A DNA stretch of 64,000 nucleotides from Colius striatus (taxonomy: Eukaryota; Chordata; Aves; Coliiformes; Coliidae), in contig NC_084776.1 in the NCBI RefSeq assembly GCF_028858725.1, forward strand, positions 6,448,001-6,512,000. The letters are read 5' to 3'. Each line of letters opens with the position of its first letter. Position 1 is the first letter of the stretch. This document shows positions 33,401 to 45,400 of this stretch, one piece after another. The notes beneath the pieces are model-generated. The model had not been told where the DNA came from and ran no database searches. It saw only the letters and a list, made by a program, of their open reading frames with translations. The position numbers were made by a program, and so were the translations under genes.

Positions 33401-36018
33401 CCCTGCAGCCACTGCCCCAGCTCCTTCTATTACCCCATCACCTGCTGGGATGACTCTAAGTTAGGCAGCCAGCATCTCCCCAGGGAGGTTTTGAAGGCCT
33501 CTGATGGAGTTGGCAGAGGAGAAAGGGGTCAGCCAGGCACCCCCTGCCCTGGCAGCCTGCGGGGCAGGAGGGTTTGTGACACTGATCAGGCTCAGCTTGG
33601 GAATCCAGCCCTGCTCTGCTGAGGAAAAGGCTCCCAGCTCTGAGGTAGGTTTGGGGAAGGAGGCTGTCCCTGTGCTGCCATGGCAGCCCTGATCACCACC
33701 CTGTGATCCAGCAGTGTGGGACTCACAGGGCTGGGCACGGGGGTGGGAGCGTGTGCCTATACCAGGGGGCGTGTGTTGTGTGTGTGTGTGAGCGTGCACA
33801 CATGTGTGCAGCACACGTGGACTCCTGACTGGCAATGCCTTCCAGAGCCATGTTCCTACAGTGCTCATCACAGCAGTGTGTGGAAGCTATAAATACCCCA
33901 GTTCCAGGACAGAAATAGGGATCCACGCTCTGCTCCTTCTCCAGCAGAGCCTCCATCGGGCAGGGCAGAGGGGCAGCACAAGCACCGTCTCCAGAGCCCT
34001 AGCGCCGTCTCCCCTGCCCCAACACGGGCTCATGGTGCTCAGTGCCAGCCCCAGGGGTGCCCTGGCACACAGCCTCTTGGTCACCACGTCCCTCTGACTT
34101 TGTGTGCCTGGCCAAGGCCACACAGGCCGTGCCAGCCGGCGGCAACCTCAGCCCCTGCACAAATAAGCCGTCCTGAGTGGCAATGGGACCTTGGCTCAGT
34201 GGGTAGGGGAGGGGACAGCCCCAGGGGAGTTTGGTGGCTGGGGACAGCAGCTCGCTGCTCACATTCCTGCTTGGCTTCTGCTGCTGTTTTCCAGTGCTCC
34301 ATCTAGCCTTCCCTAGAGGGAAGGAGCACACAGCTCCACCAAGCCCCCAGCCCCACTGATCCCACAGCCCCAGGGACCTTGCTGCACCCCCCTCCAACAC
34401 CATCACGTGAGCCACAGCCCTGGGAAAGGAATCGTTTCCTAAAACCTCTGTTGAAAGGCAGGAGACATAGGGGAGCTCAGAGCAGAACCCTCAGTGGAAG
34501 AGGGCAGCCAGGTTTGGGGGCAGAGGGGAGGTTCCAGTGAATCCAGAAGACTTCTCTCAAGTTCACCCTGAGATCTGGGAGGCTGGATGGGCCTCAGCCT
34601 GGTGCTGTGCCCACCAAAACAAGGATGGGAGCGGGGACATCTGGTGCCTCCTTCTGCCCGCTGGCAATGCTGGATGGCGGGCACAGCGCAAGAGCAGCCT
34701 GGTGCGGTTGCAGGTGCATGCACCGGCCTCGGGCAGCCCCCTAAATCCTCCCTCCTCCCAGAGCAATGCCCTGGGATGCCCACAGACAAGCCAAAGTGTG
34801 GGGAGGTGCCCCCCGGAGCAGGCAGAGCCATCCTACCTTCTCTGCCTCCTCCCGGCTCATGGCCAGCGCGAGCTGCAGCTGCAGCTCCTCCTCACCCGTT
34901 GTCTGTGGCCTCGCTTGTTCCAGGTCAGAGGCAAACCGTGGGGACGAGGATGATGCTAGGAGATAAAAGAGCAAAAGGGGAAAGAGTGGCATCAGGACTG
35001 GGGGATTTTGGGGAGCACCAGCAGCCTCTCCCTCCAGGCTCCCATCCCAATGCCCGCAGCTCCACAGCGTGGTTTTCCAAACCCACCTCAACACGTTCCT
35101 GTGCCCCCTGATTGAGGGGAACCTGCTTTAGCAGGGGTTGGGCTGGATGAGCTCTGGAGAGCCCTTCCAATTCCCACCACTCAATGACTCCCCAGGGCAC
35201 ATAGTCCCAAATTAGATCTCCCTACTATGAACAAGCCTTAGGTTTAAGGCTCAAGGCCCCACCAGCTGCCACTGTTGGGGTTCAGCAACAACCCAGCCAA
35301 ACCTCTGCCCAGGGTGCAAGACAGCGACGGGCTCCATCACCCCAAAAGGTGGAAGGGAGCGATGGTGCACACCAAACACAGGGTCCACACAACCTCTAGC
35401 CCACAGCGGGCCCAAGCGAGCCCAGGCAAACTGCCAGCAGCACTCACAGTTGAAGGAGGAGGGCGAGCCCCGTGCCCGGCCGTAGTCGTCCCCGTAGGGC
35501 GATGCCCGACGGCCGTAGGTGACCTGGTGGCTGCCGCTGCCCATGCCCTCGAGGGCCATGCGCTCCTTGGTCTGCAGCGCGTGCGCCCGCTCCTGCTTCA
35601 GCCGCTCCTCGTCCTTCAGCAGGGCCATCACCTGCTTCACCTTCTCACGGATGTTGATGCCTTGGTCTTTGCCGTCGCGGTCGACGTACTGGAAGTCCTT
35701 CAGCGTCTGGATAGTGTAGAGGTTCTCCCGACACTGGTGGGTCACCTTCTCGGAGCCGGTTTTGATGAGGTAGTCCAGGAGGGTGAGGGCTTTGTAGACG
35801 TGCCGCCAGTTCTTGCCGCTGTCGTTCAGCCGCCGCCAGATCATGCCCATGACCTCAGCGAATGCCACCGTGTTGAAGGTGAGATCGGCGATCTCTGACA
35901 TGAGGGAGCTGGGAGGTCCCCAGGGATCATTGGAGGTGGCCTCTCGCACCTTGATCTCTGCCTCCGAGTAGTTGTGGACGATGTTCTTCACCTGCCGGCG
36001 CAGCGCCGAGGTCGTCAT
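30414..36018 (-). CDS. EPN3: epsin-3, endocytic adaptor; one apparent 1-base insertion
   Basis: Nine coding exons: 35448-36018, 34837-34955, 33130-33213, 32730-32838, 32538-32622, 31982-32290, 31448-31558, 30849-31070, 30414-30730. The ENTH domain fills the first exon (about residues 12-144). Two ubiquitin-interacting motifs follow: EEELQLQLALAMSREEAE (212-229) and EERQLQLALALSREEHE (241-257). Then come five DPW motifs (AP-2 binding), DPF, and three NPF motifs (EH-domain binding), ending GLNPFL. SSILELADIF and HEKEVRAWQG match EPN3 better than EPN1 or EPN2. Role: epsins bind PIP2, ubiquitinated cargo, AP-2 and clathrin at coated pits. Length is 641 aa (human 632) if the extra base near 32,759-32,761 in the fourth exon is ignored. 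As written, that base shifts frame and a stop at 32,746-32,748 would end the protein at 288 residues. Flanking exons are intact, so an assembly error in a CCC run is likelier than gene loss. Confidence 0.93.
33770..33815. repeat. (TG)n microsatellite in EPN3 intron
   Basis: A short, interrupted TG run followed by alternating GTGCACACATGTGTGC sequence, inside the intron between the two UIM exons. It is alternating purine-pyrimidine and so could form Z-DNA, with no other sign of function. Confidence 0.75.
35068..35192 (+). mobile_element. short CR1 LINE 3' end in EPN3 intron 1
   Basis: Plus-strand CR1 3' UTR sequence with the words GATTGAGGGGAACCTGC and GGTTGGGCTGGATGAGCTC, which also occur at 28,410-28,460. 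It is severely 5'-truncated and antisense to EPN3. Confidence 0.75.
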
Positions 36019-36103
36019 GGCTGCACGGTGCCGGGGAGCCGCCGAGAGCGGGCAGGAACGGTGCAGAGGGGATGAGCACTCAGGGCCACAGCGTCACCAG
36101 CAC
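36019..36103 (-). other. EPN3: EPN3 5' UTR part of first coding exon
   Basis: The exon holding the EPN3 ATG extends upstream to an acceptor at 36,104 (CGTGGCAG before GTGCTGG on the minus strand). It implies a spliced 5' UTR, as in mammalian EPN3. Confidence 0.6.
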
Positions 36104-38149
36104 CTGCCACGGGGACACAGACACTCAGCATCAGCCCAGATATCTCTCAGCATCACCTGGGTCACTTCTCAAGGTGGCTGTGCCCATCGTTGGGGCATCA
36201 GGTGCACCCTGCCAGGCTGCCAGCGCTCACTAACCCCGAGACTCGCAGGGTGCAGGATGCTAGAGGGGAAAAAAGCCCCTCATAGCAAGTGGATACCAAG
36301 CACTGCAGAGCCGCCAAGAGACTTGGCTCCAGATTCAGCAACATTTGGAGGAGATTTTACACTGAACTTCTGCTTCTAAAAGTAACTGCCTGAAAATGGC
36401 AGCTCCCTCCTCCAGATCCCAGCTGCCTCAGCCCTGCTGTCCCAGCAAAGCTGGTTTCAGGCCCCTCAGCCCTCAAACCTGCCAGGGGGTCCCCTGTACC
36501 CCCAGATGTGCTGCACACAGCCCTGCTCACCCCAGCCATCACCCCAAGGCCCTCAGTGCCACTGAGGACATGTGGTACAGAACCCAAACCCCACCATGAG
36601 TCAGAGCCTGCCACGACTTCCCAGCACCAGCAGCCACTCGGGTGGGTTTTCCCACTAAACCTGACAATTCTGCCTCCACAAGAGGCTGTGGGTGCAGAGG
36701 CTCGTGCTGCTGTGGGGTGGCCAATTGAGGGTGCCAAAGGCCAGCAGCAGGTCAGCGAGCAGGACGGATAATGCAGCCTTCCTCTCCCAAAAACCCTGAG
36801 CTATCTGAGCCTACTCTGTGCCAGCCCCAGGGCCAGGGCAGCAGGGGCTGGTGCTGCCAGGAGCTGCCCCGGTGCCTCCCCAGCACACAGTGCCTGTCCT
36901 TGGGATGTGCTGCACCCAATGTGGATGCAAAATGACAGGGTCAGTGTGGACCCATCACAACTCTGTTCCCTGCTCTGTGCTAGCACTAATCCTCACCTTC
37001 TCCCTGCATAGTGGGAAGACAGCAGTTACCTTCATTTTGTCAGAAGGCCAAGCAAAGCCAGGAAGGAGGCAGAGGCTGCCTGGAGCTGCCTTGCCCTCAG
37101 CAGGGCCACGCTGCAGGGCTGGCTGCTCCCAGAGCTCCTGCTGTGGCTGCAACAAAACTCACTGGCAACGTTTTCCCTGTCTGAGATAATGCTTGTGGGC
37201 AGAGTCTCTCCCCCACGCAGCAGCGCCTGCAGACAGTCATTGCCAGTGTCCATCCCACCCACCTCAAGGTGCTGGGACCTCCCTGGACCGCAGCCTTCGT
37301 GCTCCATCCCAGCTCAGGACACAGCTCCCTCCTGCCAGAGCTGGGCCAGGGCCGCGCTGAGCTGCCCACGAGCCACTCGCAGCACCCACCACCCTCCCAC
37401 ACAACCCGTGCGACCGGTCGGGCACCTCCTGCTCCCACGGGCCGGCGGCTGGGTGCCCCACGGCTCTGCCAGCAACGTCCCCCGTGAGTCAGAGCGGAGC
37501 CTGGCACTGCCGTGCTGGCGGGTGCCTGAAGTTTCTCTGGAGACGCTTCCCTGTATCGATTTCCTTCCGCAATGCAGCCCGTCGGCACGGCCTTTGGCTC
37601 CCTGCGGGACAGCCCGGCCCCGCCGCTGCCGGCTCCGCACACAAACGCCTTCGGGACAAGGGCAGACACGCAGCAAAGTCCTCCGGGACTTGGCTCCACG
37701 CTCTGCTTGCCACCAACACCCAGCCGGGAGATAAACTCCTGTTTTCCAAAGGTGCCACCGACCCAGCAAACACCAGCAAACACTCCTCCGGGGCAGGACG
37801 GTCCCTCCTGCCTCCAACAGGTCAAAGCCCAGGGCCAGCGTGACGGGCTCTGGCAGCGCTCGTCCCAGCCAGAGCCCCAGTTCCAGCTGCACTTTGCCCC
37901 CCGTGAGATGGCCCGGGCAGTCTGCATGGGAGGAGATGGGAAGCAGGGGCTGGGGTGAGAGATGCGTGGTCCCGGCTGCAGCCGCTTGCCAGCAGTGCTA
38001 AAGGCAGCCGGCTTTATCCAACTCCTTATTTCCACCCTCCCTGGAATATAAAGGGAGTGAAACAGAAGCTGTGCGGGAGATAAGGCAGCAGCACCCGGCA
38101 GCTCCTATGGAATTACTGCAGTGACCTTGAGCAAGAGGCTGCCAGGTGG

Positions 38150-38960
38150 GAGAAGGACAGACGGGTGCGGGGACAGGTCCCATCGCCCCGCGGCCCGGGG
38201 CACTGCGGACGCGCAGCCGGGGGGCAGCGAGGAGCGACAACATGGCGGGGGCAGGAGGAGGGGATGGGGGGAAGCAGGAGGCGGAGGGGCCAGACGAGGC
38301 GAGGGGGGATTAAAGCCTCGCTCCATCCCTGATCAGGTGCAGGGCTGGGAGCAGCGGCGCCAGCCATGGAGGCGGCGGCGGGGAAAGGCTCCCGGCTGCG
38401 CCCTCGGCCGCCCCGCAGCCCGCCCGGGGCCCGCAGCCCGCTCGCGGTGCGCCGAGCCCGGCCCGGGAGCCGCCGCTGCGCCGAGCTGCCCGCCGGAGCT
38501 CGGCATCCCCCGGCCCGCGATGCTCCGGCGTCCAGAACCTTCCTCCTCCTCCTCCCCCCGCGCCGCCCAGGGGCCCGCAGCCCCGCTTACCTGCGCGGAG
38601 CGGAGCGCGGCCGCTGCGGAGCCGGAGCCGGAGCCGGCGCCGGGGGGGAGCGGGGCTGGAGGCGGCCGCAGCTCGCCCGCCCGCTGCTCGCCGCCGAGTT
38701 GCCGGGCTGGCTGGGCAGGTCCCGGCCGCAGGTCCCGGATTAACCCCTTCGGGGCTGCCCGAGCTCGGGGCAGCGGCGCAGGCGTCCGGCTTCGCCCCCC
38801 GCCGGCCCCGCTGCCGGTGCGGCGCAGCGCGGTGCGGTACCGGCCGCGGGGGATGCGGCGCCGAGCCCCTGCCCCGCCGCATGCGGGAGGCGGGGATGCG
38901 GGAACTGCTCCGTCACTGCCCCTCGCTGGCAGGCAGCCAGGCGCTGCTCGCTGCTGCTCC
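38150..38960. promoter_or_regulatory. CpG island, EPN3 promoter
   Basis: A dense CpG island of about 800 bp. It contains on the minus strand a strong donor, GCGCAG then GTAAGCGG at 38,591/38,590, fitting a noncoding first exon (about 38,591-38,750) spliced to the acceptor at 36,104. Long frames on both strands, up to 285 codons on the plus strand, look like GC artefacts: they have no domain and overlap each other freely. The transcription start is not resolved. Confidence 0.65.
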
Positions 38961-41900
38961 TCGCTTCCCTTCATTTAGTTATTTGGGGTTTTTTTTCCCC
39001 TTTGCCCTTCCCCCTCATTATTTTTAGACAGAAATTAAGGCTCCCCGGGCTCCGAGGGATGCCGACCCCCCCTCCCGGCAATGCAGCTCCGTCTCTGGTA
39101 CCCAAGGCCACGGCTGCAATTTGCATTTCTGATGTTTATTTATTTATTTTCTGGCAGGATCTATATTTGGAGCAGATTCTTTCCCCTCTCTGAGCAGCTC
39201 CCAGAGCCTGGCCGGGGGAAGAGAGAGAGGCAGCAGATGACATGACAAAATAAGTCATGTCTCTCGATCACTTCAGTGCCACCCCCTCTCTCCCAACCCC
39301 TGCCTTCCATTTTAATCACTGACAGGCCTTCAAGAACTATGGATATATATAATCTCTGTAATATCACTGACATTTTCCATCACAGAAAGCATCTCCTGCC
39401 TGCTGACACACTCTGGAGGGGATGGTGCCTGCCTGCTCTGCTCCCACCACTAAAGGTGCCTGGCTGAGATTGAGCTGAAGATCCAAAGGTGCTGCCCAGG
39501 GTGGCAGGAGAAGGCAGAGGGGAGGCCATGTGTCCCCAGGGGCTTTGCAGAGCTCCTCAGCCCAGTTTTCCCAACAGGTTCTGGCCTTGCAAGCACAATG
39601 CACCACTGCTCCCCCTCCCTGCTGAGCCTGGGAGAAGAGCTTGTCCAGCATCCCCCTCACAGCCTCCAGGTCACCCTGGAGCTCAGCCCAGCTTGGGCAA
39701 GGGGAAGCCTTTCCTCACAGTTCCCTCAGACCCAGGCCTTCCTCTTCCTCGCCAGTACTGTCAGAGGCCATGGCATCCAGCTTGTCCCTCTCCTGACACT
39801 GGGCTTTGATAAGCACAAAGTGCCCCTCTCCCTGGGGACAGCACCCCACGAGCCACAGTGGAGCTGTACAAAGAGGGGAGTGCCCCACAACCCCAGCCTA
39901 AGCCCCAGAGATGTCTTCCCTCAGCCCAGGCCCAAGCTGGCTGCTCCCCTGGCCTCCCTCTGCCATGCACCATCCATTCCAGCCTCTGGAAATGAACCAT
40001 CACCTTCAACTTGCAGCAGGTTCTTGGAATTCCCCTTCCCAGCCTCTGCCTTCACCCCCCACCTCCCGTGGTGGGGTTGGTGTGTAACTCCCAAGCTCAG
40101 GAAGGTCACTCACCCCAGGAATTCAGCAAAGCCAACACCAATGATTAACACTAATCCAAATAATGGCCACTTTGGGAGAGGAGAAGGAATAATCTCCTTG
40201 CCTGGGAGAATAATCTCCCTGCTGGGACTTGGCATTGGAGATCCTTGGGAGAACAGGGCTGAGGGGCTCTGCTCTCATGGCAGACCCCACATCCCTCCCC
40301 AGGCCTGTACACGAGGGCTATGTGTTTCTGAGGGTGTTCTGTGGGAGCCAGTTCTAATGGCCCTGCAGCTCCTGTCATGGAACTTCTACAAATCAATGCA
40401 AAATGGGGGGGAAAAAAGAAGCAAAAAGGCAGCTGGCTCAGGGAAAACTGCAGCAGGCAGAGAGCAGAGTGTTGGCCCAGTATTTCCCTTCCTCTGCCCT
40501 GCCTGTACCTTGTCCCTTGAGGACATCTGTCCAAGGCTGTAAGAGGCAACAACAATATTTATGACTAAAAAAAACCCCTTAATCAGATTATTGCCAGCAT
40601 TTAGGTTTGTTCTCCTTTGTAGAAGTTCCTGTGGCACTCCCTGGGCTACTGGGAGGGAAGGGACACCAGTGCAGGACACCCCTCTGGGATATGGGACTGG
40701 TGTGAAACTCCCATCTCTGCTCTCTTCTGAGCACCTTTTCCTGGGAGCAGAGCCTGGTGCCATGGGCTGGACTGGGGCCATGGATACTGAGAAGGGCCTT
40801 TGCCATCCTTTCAGGTTAAGCTACCATCCAAAATCCTGCCTTTGAGACAACCACGTTGCCTCTATAATGTGCAGACTCCTTCTTGTCTAGAAACAGATGG
40901 CTTGAGCTGAGTTGGGCATATTCACAAGCTGATAATCATCTCCAGGGAGGCAGGAGCTATTGTCAGAGCCTGTGAGACACACCCCAACTTCAGGCCTTTT
41001 TCCTTCCAATTCTCAAAATGTTGCTGAAATTCTCAGTGCAGGAATGCTGAGCAGAGACATTCCCTTTGTGGGTTCATGCTTGCTAAGCCAGGAGAGGCTC
41101 CTGCCTTCCACAGGAGCCAAAGTGCTACACCCCTCTAAGGGCAGCTCAAAAGGCAAAGGGCCTCACCTGGGCAGCTCAAAAAGCCAAGCTGGGCTCTGGG
41201 GAGGTACTACCAGGAGCTAAGGGGAAAAATAAATCCTCTCCCCAGAGACAGCAGGTGAGTTAAAAAGCAAACCAATGGTGCAGGAGGAACAGTTATTTTG
41301 CACCACGTGCAGCTCGTGGTGGCTGCCAGTGCAGAGCCCGAGGCACGGGCACCTGCTGCAGGCCCTGGCACAGTGTGGGGACACCCCTGTGCCTCACAAC
41401 CCCAAAACTGTCCCAAAACCCAACCATTCACAGACACTGAGGTCATTTCTCTACAGGGCCAAAGCCTTTCTGGGGAATGCTGTCTGGCTGCTTGAGCAGG
41501 AAGGCAGCACTTGGCTGACATACGTGATGCCAGGGCAAGAAAGACCCTGCACCCAGCTGGCCCTGCCCTGGAAAGCTGCTCCAGCCCAAGCAACTCTCTG
41601 AGAGCCTTCCAAAAAAAGCTCCATTCCAGCCATGATGCACAAGGAAACCCAGAGAGAAAGTGGTGACAAGCCCAGAGAGGCTGGCAGAGGCAGGAGGGGG
41701 GCTCCAGCACAAGGCCTCCCCTCCTCCTCACAATATCTCTGGCATAGATTTCACCCATTTTAATTCAAGAGTGATTAGTTCTGGAAGGAAACAAGTAAGA
41801 GCTGGCTCAGAACTGGGCTTGGGTACCTTGAGGTGAATGAGAAGAGATGGCAAGATCAGCACAAGAAGTAAACTCCTGGGTGGAAATGCAGGCAGGTTGG

Positions 41901-42340
41901 CATGGCCCTGGGGACAGAGCATTTCACTGGGATCCCAAACACCTCAGGAGTCTGCTGGCAGTCAGTAAAAAGAAGACTGGACAAGCAATCAAGAATATGA
42001 TCAAAAATGGGATGGATTAAGTTATTGTGCTGGTGCTTGGGCTTGTGAGTCCAAGGTACACTCTGCTCACCCACCTGCTAGCCAAGCGAGATTGAGAAAC
42101 GAGAGTAAGACTTATCTCATGTTGACTGGCACGTCTCATTCTTCTCCCTCAGCAGAAATGCCAGGATTTTCTAGCCTTAACAGTTTCTGAGGCTGTGATA
42201 TTTCTTGCCTTGGCAAGCCATCATCTGTAGAAGTAACAGATGATCTAGCAATAGTCTGGCATCACAGCATGTCAGAAAAGAGGCAGCCCAGTATTTGCAA
42301 CCAGTGCCTGACTTCAGACAGAAGAATCTCTCACTTGAGC
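38961..42340. other. intergenic EPN3-MYCBPAP, no gene recognised
   Basis: About 3.4 kb between the EPN3 promoter and the MYCBPAP 3' end. AT-rich sequence with TTTATTTATTTATT lies at 39,120-39,190. The pair GGGCAGCTCAAAA occurs twice near 41,140-41,185 as a short direct repeat. One plus-strand frame of 314 codons (39,598-40,542) shows no domain, no repeat kinship and ordinary composition. No RNA gene or clear CR1 was recognised. Confidence 0.5.
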
Positions 42341-42360
42341 TGTGTAAATAGGGCTAGTTA

Positions 42361-42366
42361 TTTATT
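42361..42366 (-). terminator. MYCBPAP: MYCBPAP poly(A) signal AATAAA
   Basis: AATAAA on the minus strand (part of AACAAATAAATAAC), 43 bp past the MYCBPAP stop codon. Confidence 0.75.
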
Positions 42367-42408
42367 TGTTAAAAGCAGGTCTGTTTCTAGTGATGAAGGG
42401 CTTCACTC

Positions 42409-45400
42409 TCACTCTAGAGCAACCTTTTTTCTCTTTAGGTCCTCAAACAAAGCAACCATTCTGCTCACCATGGAGCCCAGCAGCCCGTAAACCTGCAGCA
42501 GAAATGAGCAGAAGACAGTTGTGAAAACACATGACGAGATGCTGGTGGCAGAGAGGCTGTCAGGAGCAGGTCAACCTATGGGCACACACACAGTTACATA
42601 CAAGTGGCTGCCTGCTAGCAGAGCTTAGCTCTGGTAATAGCTTTTCTGGCTATGAAGTGTGTTTAACATTCTCTGAGATACAATTAATTGTGCTGATCCC
42701 TCAAGAGCCGACAAGCATGCAAAAGGCAGCCCAGAGAGAAATCCTGCCCGTGGCTGTGTGGTGGCTGCATTTCTGGGGGCAGATCCCAGGCTGGAGTGAA
42801 GAATCTTTCTATTTCCCACTCCCCTCACTGCAGAATTACAGACAGACAGCTGTCAGCTTCCTGAGTTTAACAAAACCCTTCTGTCTCCACCCAAGCTTAC
42901 AAAGAACAAAACCAACAAAGAAAGAGAGAAGCTTTGGTCAGACTCACTTGAATATAAAGCTTTTCCTGGTATTTCTGAAACAGAACAGTGTCCATCTGCT
43001 CCTGAGAAGGTCCTACAGTGTCTGGACTTACAGCTCCCAGGGGCTGTGCTCCCTCCTTCACCTCCAGCCATGAAGTGGAAGATTTCAGCTTTTTCTCATC
43101 TTTTAACTTTATGCTGCTTGAACTTTCCTGTTCAGGGCCAGACACAAAACCAAACAGTCACATAGACCAGAACCCTTTCCAGATTGTTGCAAGATGCACC
43201 TCCCAGAAGGAGCATCACTTTCATTGGGCTGGAAACCAGCTCCAGCTCAGGGTACAGCCACCTCAGAGTGGATCACACTGTCCCCAGCTCTCAGGTTTCA
43301 GCAGCCATCCCCACACATACCTCCTTCTCCTTCCCTGCTGGCTTTGTTCTTTTTTTGCCTTCTTTATCCTTACCACCCAATGACCTTCTCTCTTCTTTCC
43401 TGGTGGCCACTCTGTCCTCTTTGCCTCCTTTTACAGGTTGTTTGATTTCCACTACAAAAAACAGAATTTCAGTTCTCCAGGAGAAACATTTTCACATCCA
43501 GAAAAACAAGCCCACTGCATGTACAGTCCCTTTGCAATGGATTTCCCTCTTAATCTGAGCTGTACCAGACTGAAAAACACCACCTTGAAGAGTTTAAATA
43601 AGGAAAGAACAGGTCTCAGAAGTGTATCAGAAGGAGCCTGTTAAGACAGCTAATGGTAAGACAGGGGTTTCTGGGTTGGCCTGTGGGAAAACCATGGCTA
43701 CATCTAGCTAAAAGGAAAGGTTTATGTGTGTGGTGGTCTTTCAATGACCCCAAACCCAATATCACAACTGGTATCACACAATCTGCCTCTTTCTTATAAA
43801 AGCTTTGAGGGGGAACAGCTGACATTGCCATTTCAGTTGAAATTCACCAAGGTTTTCTGGATTTCCAACAATCCCCAGTCAGTGGTTGTTGTGCTAAAAC
43901 TCCCATTTACCTGTTTCCTCTGGAACAACATCTGCAGAGGTAGAGGTGTCCTTCTCAGGCAAGCCAAGCAGGGCTCTCAGCCTCAGAGAGTGACTCACTA
44001 GACCATCAATTGTCTCACGCCACAGCTGGAGACTGAGAAAAGCATCAGAATCAGGAGGGAGACAAAGCTCAGCAATGACCATCTTGGTTTACCCTGTGCC
44101 CAGGAGTGAAGCTGAGAGCTGCTGTGTCCAACTAAAGCAGTAAAACAGCACCCACCCTCTCCAGCTCTGTGCAGAAGGATGTTAAATGACCGTCCTCCTG
44201 TTTGAGGTCTCTAAGGTTTGCAAACCACTGGGCTCACAGGGAGTATTTCTGTGAAGCTACAACTGCTTTTCAACATGACACACGTTGGTAAATCAGCATC
44301 AACCTGCTCTCTGTGTTTACTAACAGGAACCTGCACCCTTCTAATTTAGAAGCAACTAGAAGCTGTTGATGTTTACAGTCTGAGAGCCTGAGAAAAGAAC
44401 AGAGAGACTATGAGAGAGGATAGAGCTACCTCAGTAAAAGGGTACCAAAAGTTACCCCAAAGTTTTATGAACACAGGCTGGAATAACCTTGCCAGAACTA
44501 ACCTGGTGCAGTCCTCAAAGCTGCAGGAATTAGATATTCTAAACTTATCTCCAGATTAACAAAACCAAAACAGGCATTTGGGTCCTAGACAGCTGCTATA
44601 ATTAAGCTGTTAAAGCACAGAGTGTAAAGATGACTTCTAGACCTCATATAATTATCCCCACTCTGAATCACAGCCCTTGCAACAGAGCTTGCTGAGGCTG
44701 CTGATCACATGATGCATTTACAGGCTCTGTCTTGCAAGGGTAACACACCAGGTTTGATACAGAAGGTCTGACTGAGTTGGTCTCTGTTCAACACTCAGCT
44801 CCAGCACTGCTTCATTGAGCTGGGCCAGCGCTGCCTCTCTCTGCTCCTCCTCAGGGATTGACATTATAGCCTGATGTGAGAGAAAACACAGAGTCTGTGG
44901 AGGAAGTGCCCGAGCTCAACAGAGCATGCCACAGACTCTCTTCCTGGACACCAGCCTGAAACCAGCTTGCAATGGGCAAGATGTGCCCTCCTACTCAGCT
45001 GAGATTTGGCCAAGGTAGACACACAACCCAAGATCTGGGGAGCAATCCCAGACCCCCCTGTCAGACTGTGAGGCCCTTTGCAGCTCCCCAGGTGTGCTGG
45101 AGAGCAGGATCCCAGTGAGTGAGAGGGCCCAAGTTAGGTTAGTTATAAAGGCGGCAGAAAGGTTTCCAAGAAAGCACTCCAGAAAAACTGTTCTGAGAAC
45201 CCAGAAGGGTTAATCCAGGGAGGTCTGTACTTTATCCACAGCCCATCATGAGTGGCCCCTGAGTGCCCTGCTGAATAAGGAGAGCTCTCCAAGAAGAGGA
45301 GCCCTTGGGGAAGCCACAGGAGGCCGTAGGATTAGCCTGCCCCCAACATTCCATCCTGAGATGACCAAAAACTAACAGGGGAAGAGCTTAAAACATCTAT

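Noticed and set aside
35275-35898. 207-codon plus-strand frame
   Set aside because: Antisense shadow of the EPN3 ENTH-domain exon.
38121-38978. 285-codon plus-strand open frame (and overlapping long frames on both strands) at the EPN3 promoter
   Set aside because: Low-complexity Pro/Ala/Arg/Gly translation across a CpG island, open in several frames and both strands at once; no domain or splice logic.
39500-39770. Possible CR1 fragment (words such as CTTTGCAGAGCTCCTCAGCC)
   Set aside because: Resemblance is limited to short common words; no ORF2 or tail sequence could be followed.
39598-40542. 314-codon plus-strand frame between EPN3 and MYCBPAP
   Set aside because: Composition like the flanking DNA, no recognisable domain, and no transcription signals around it.
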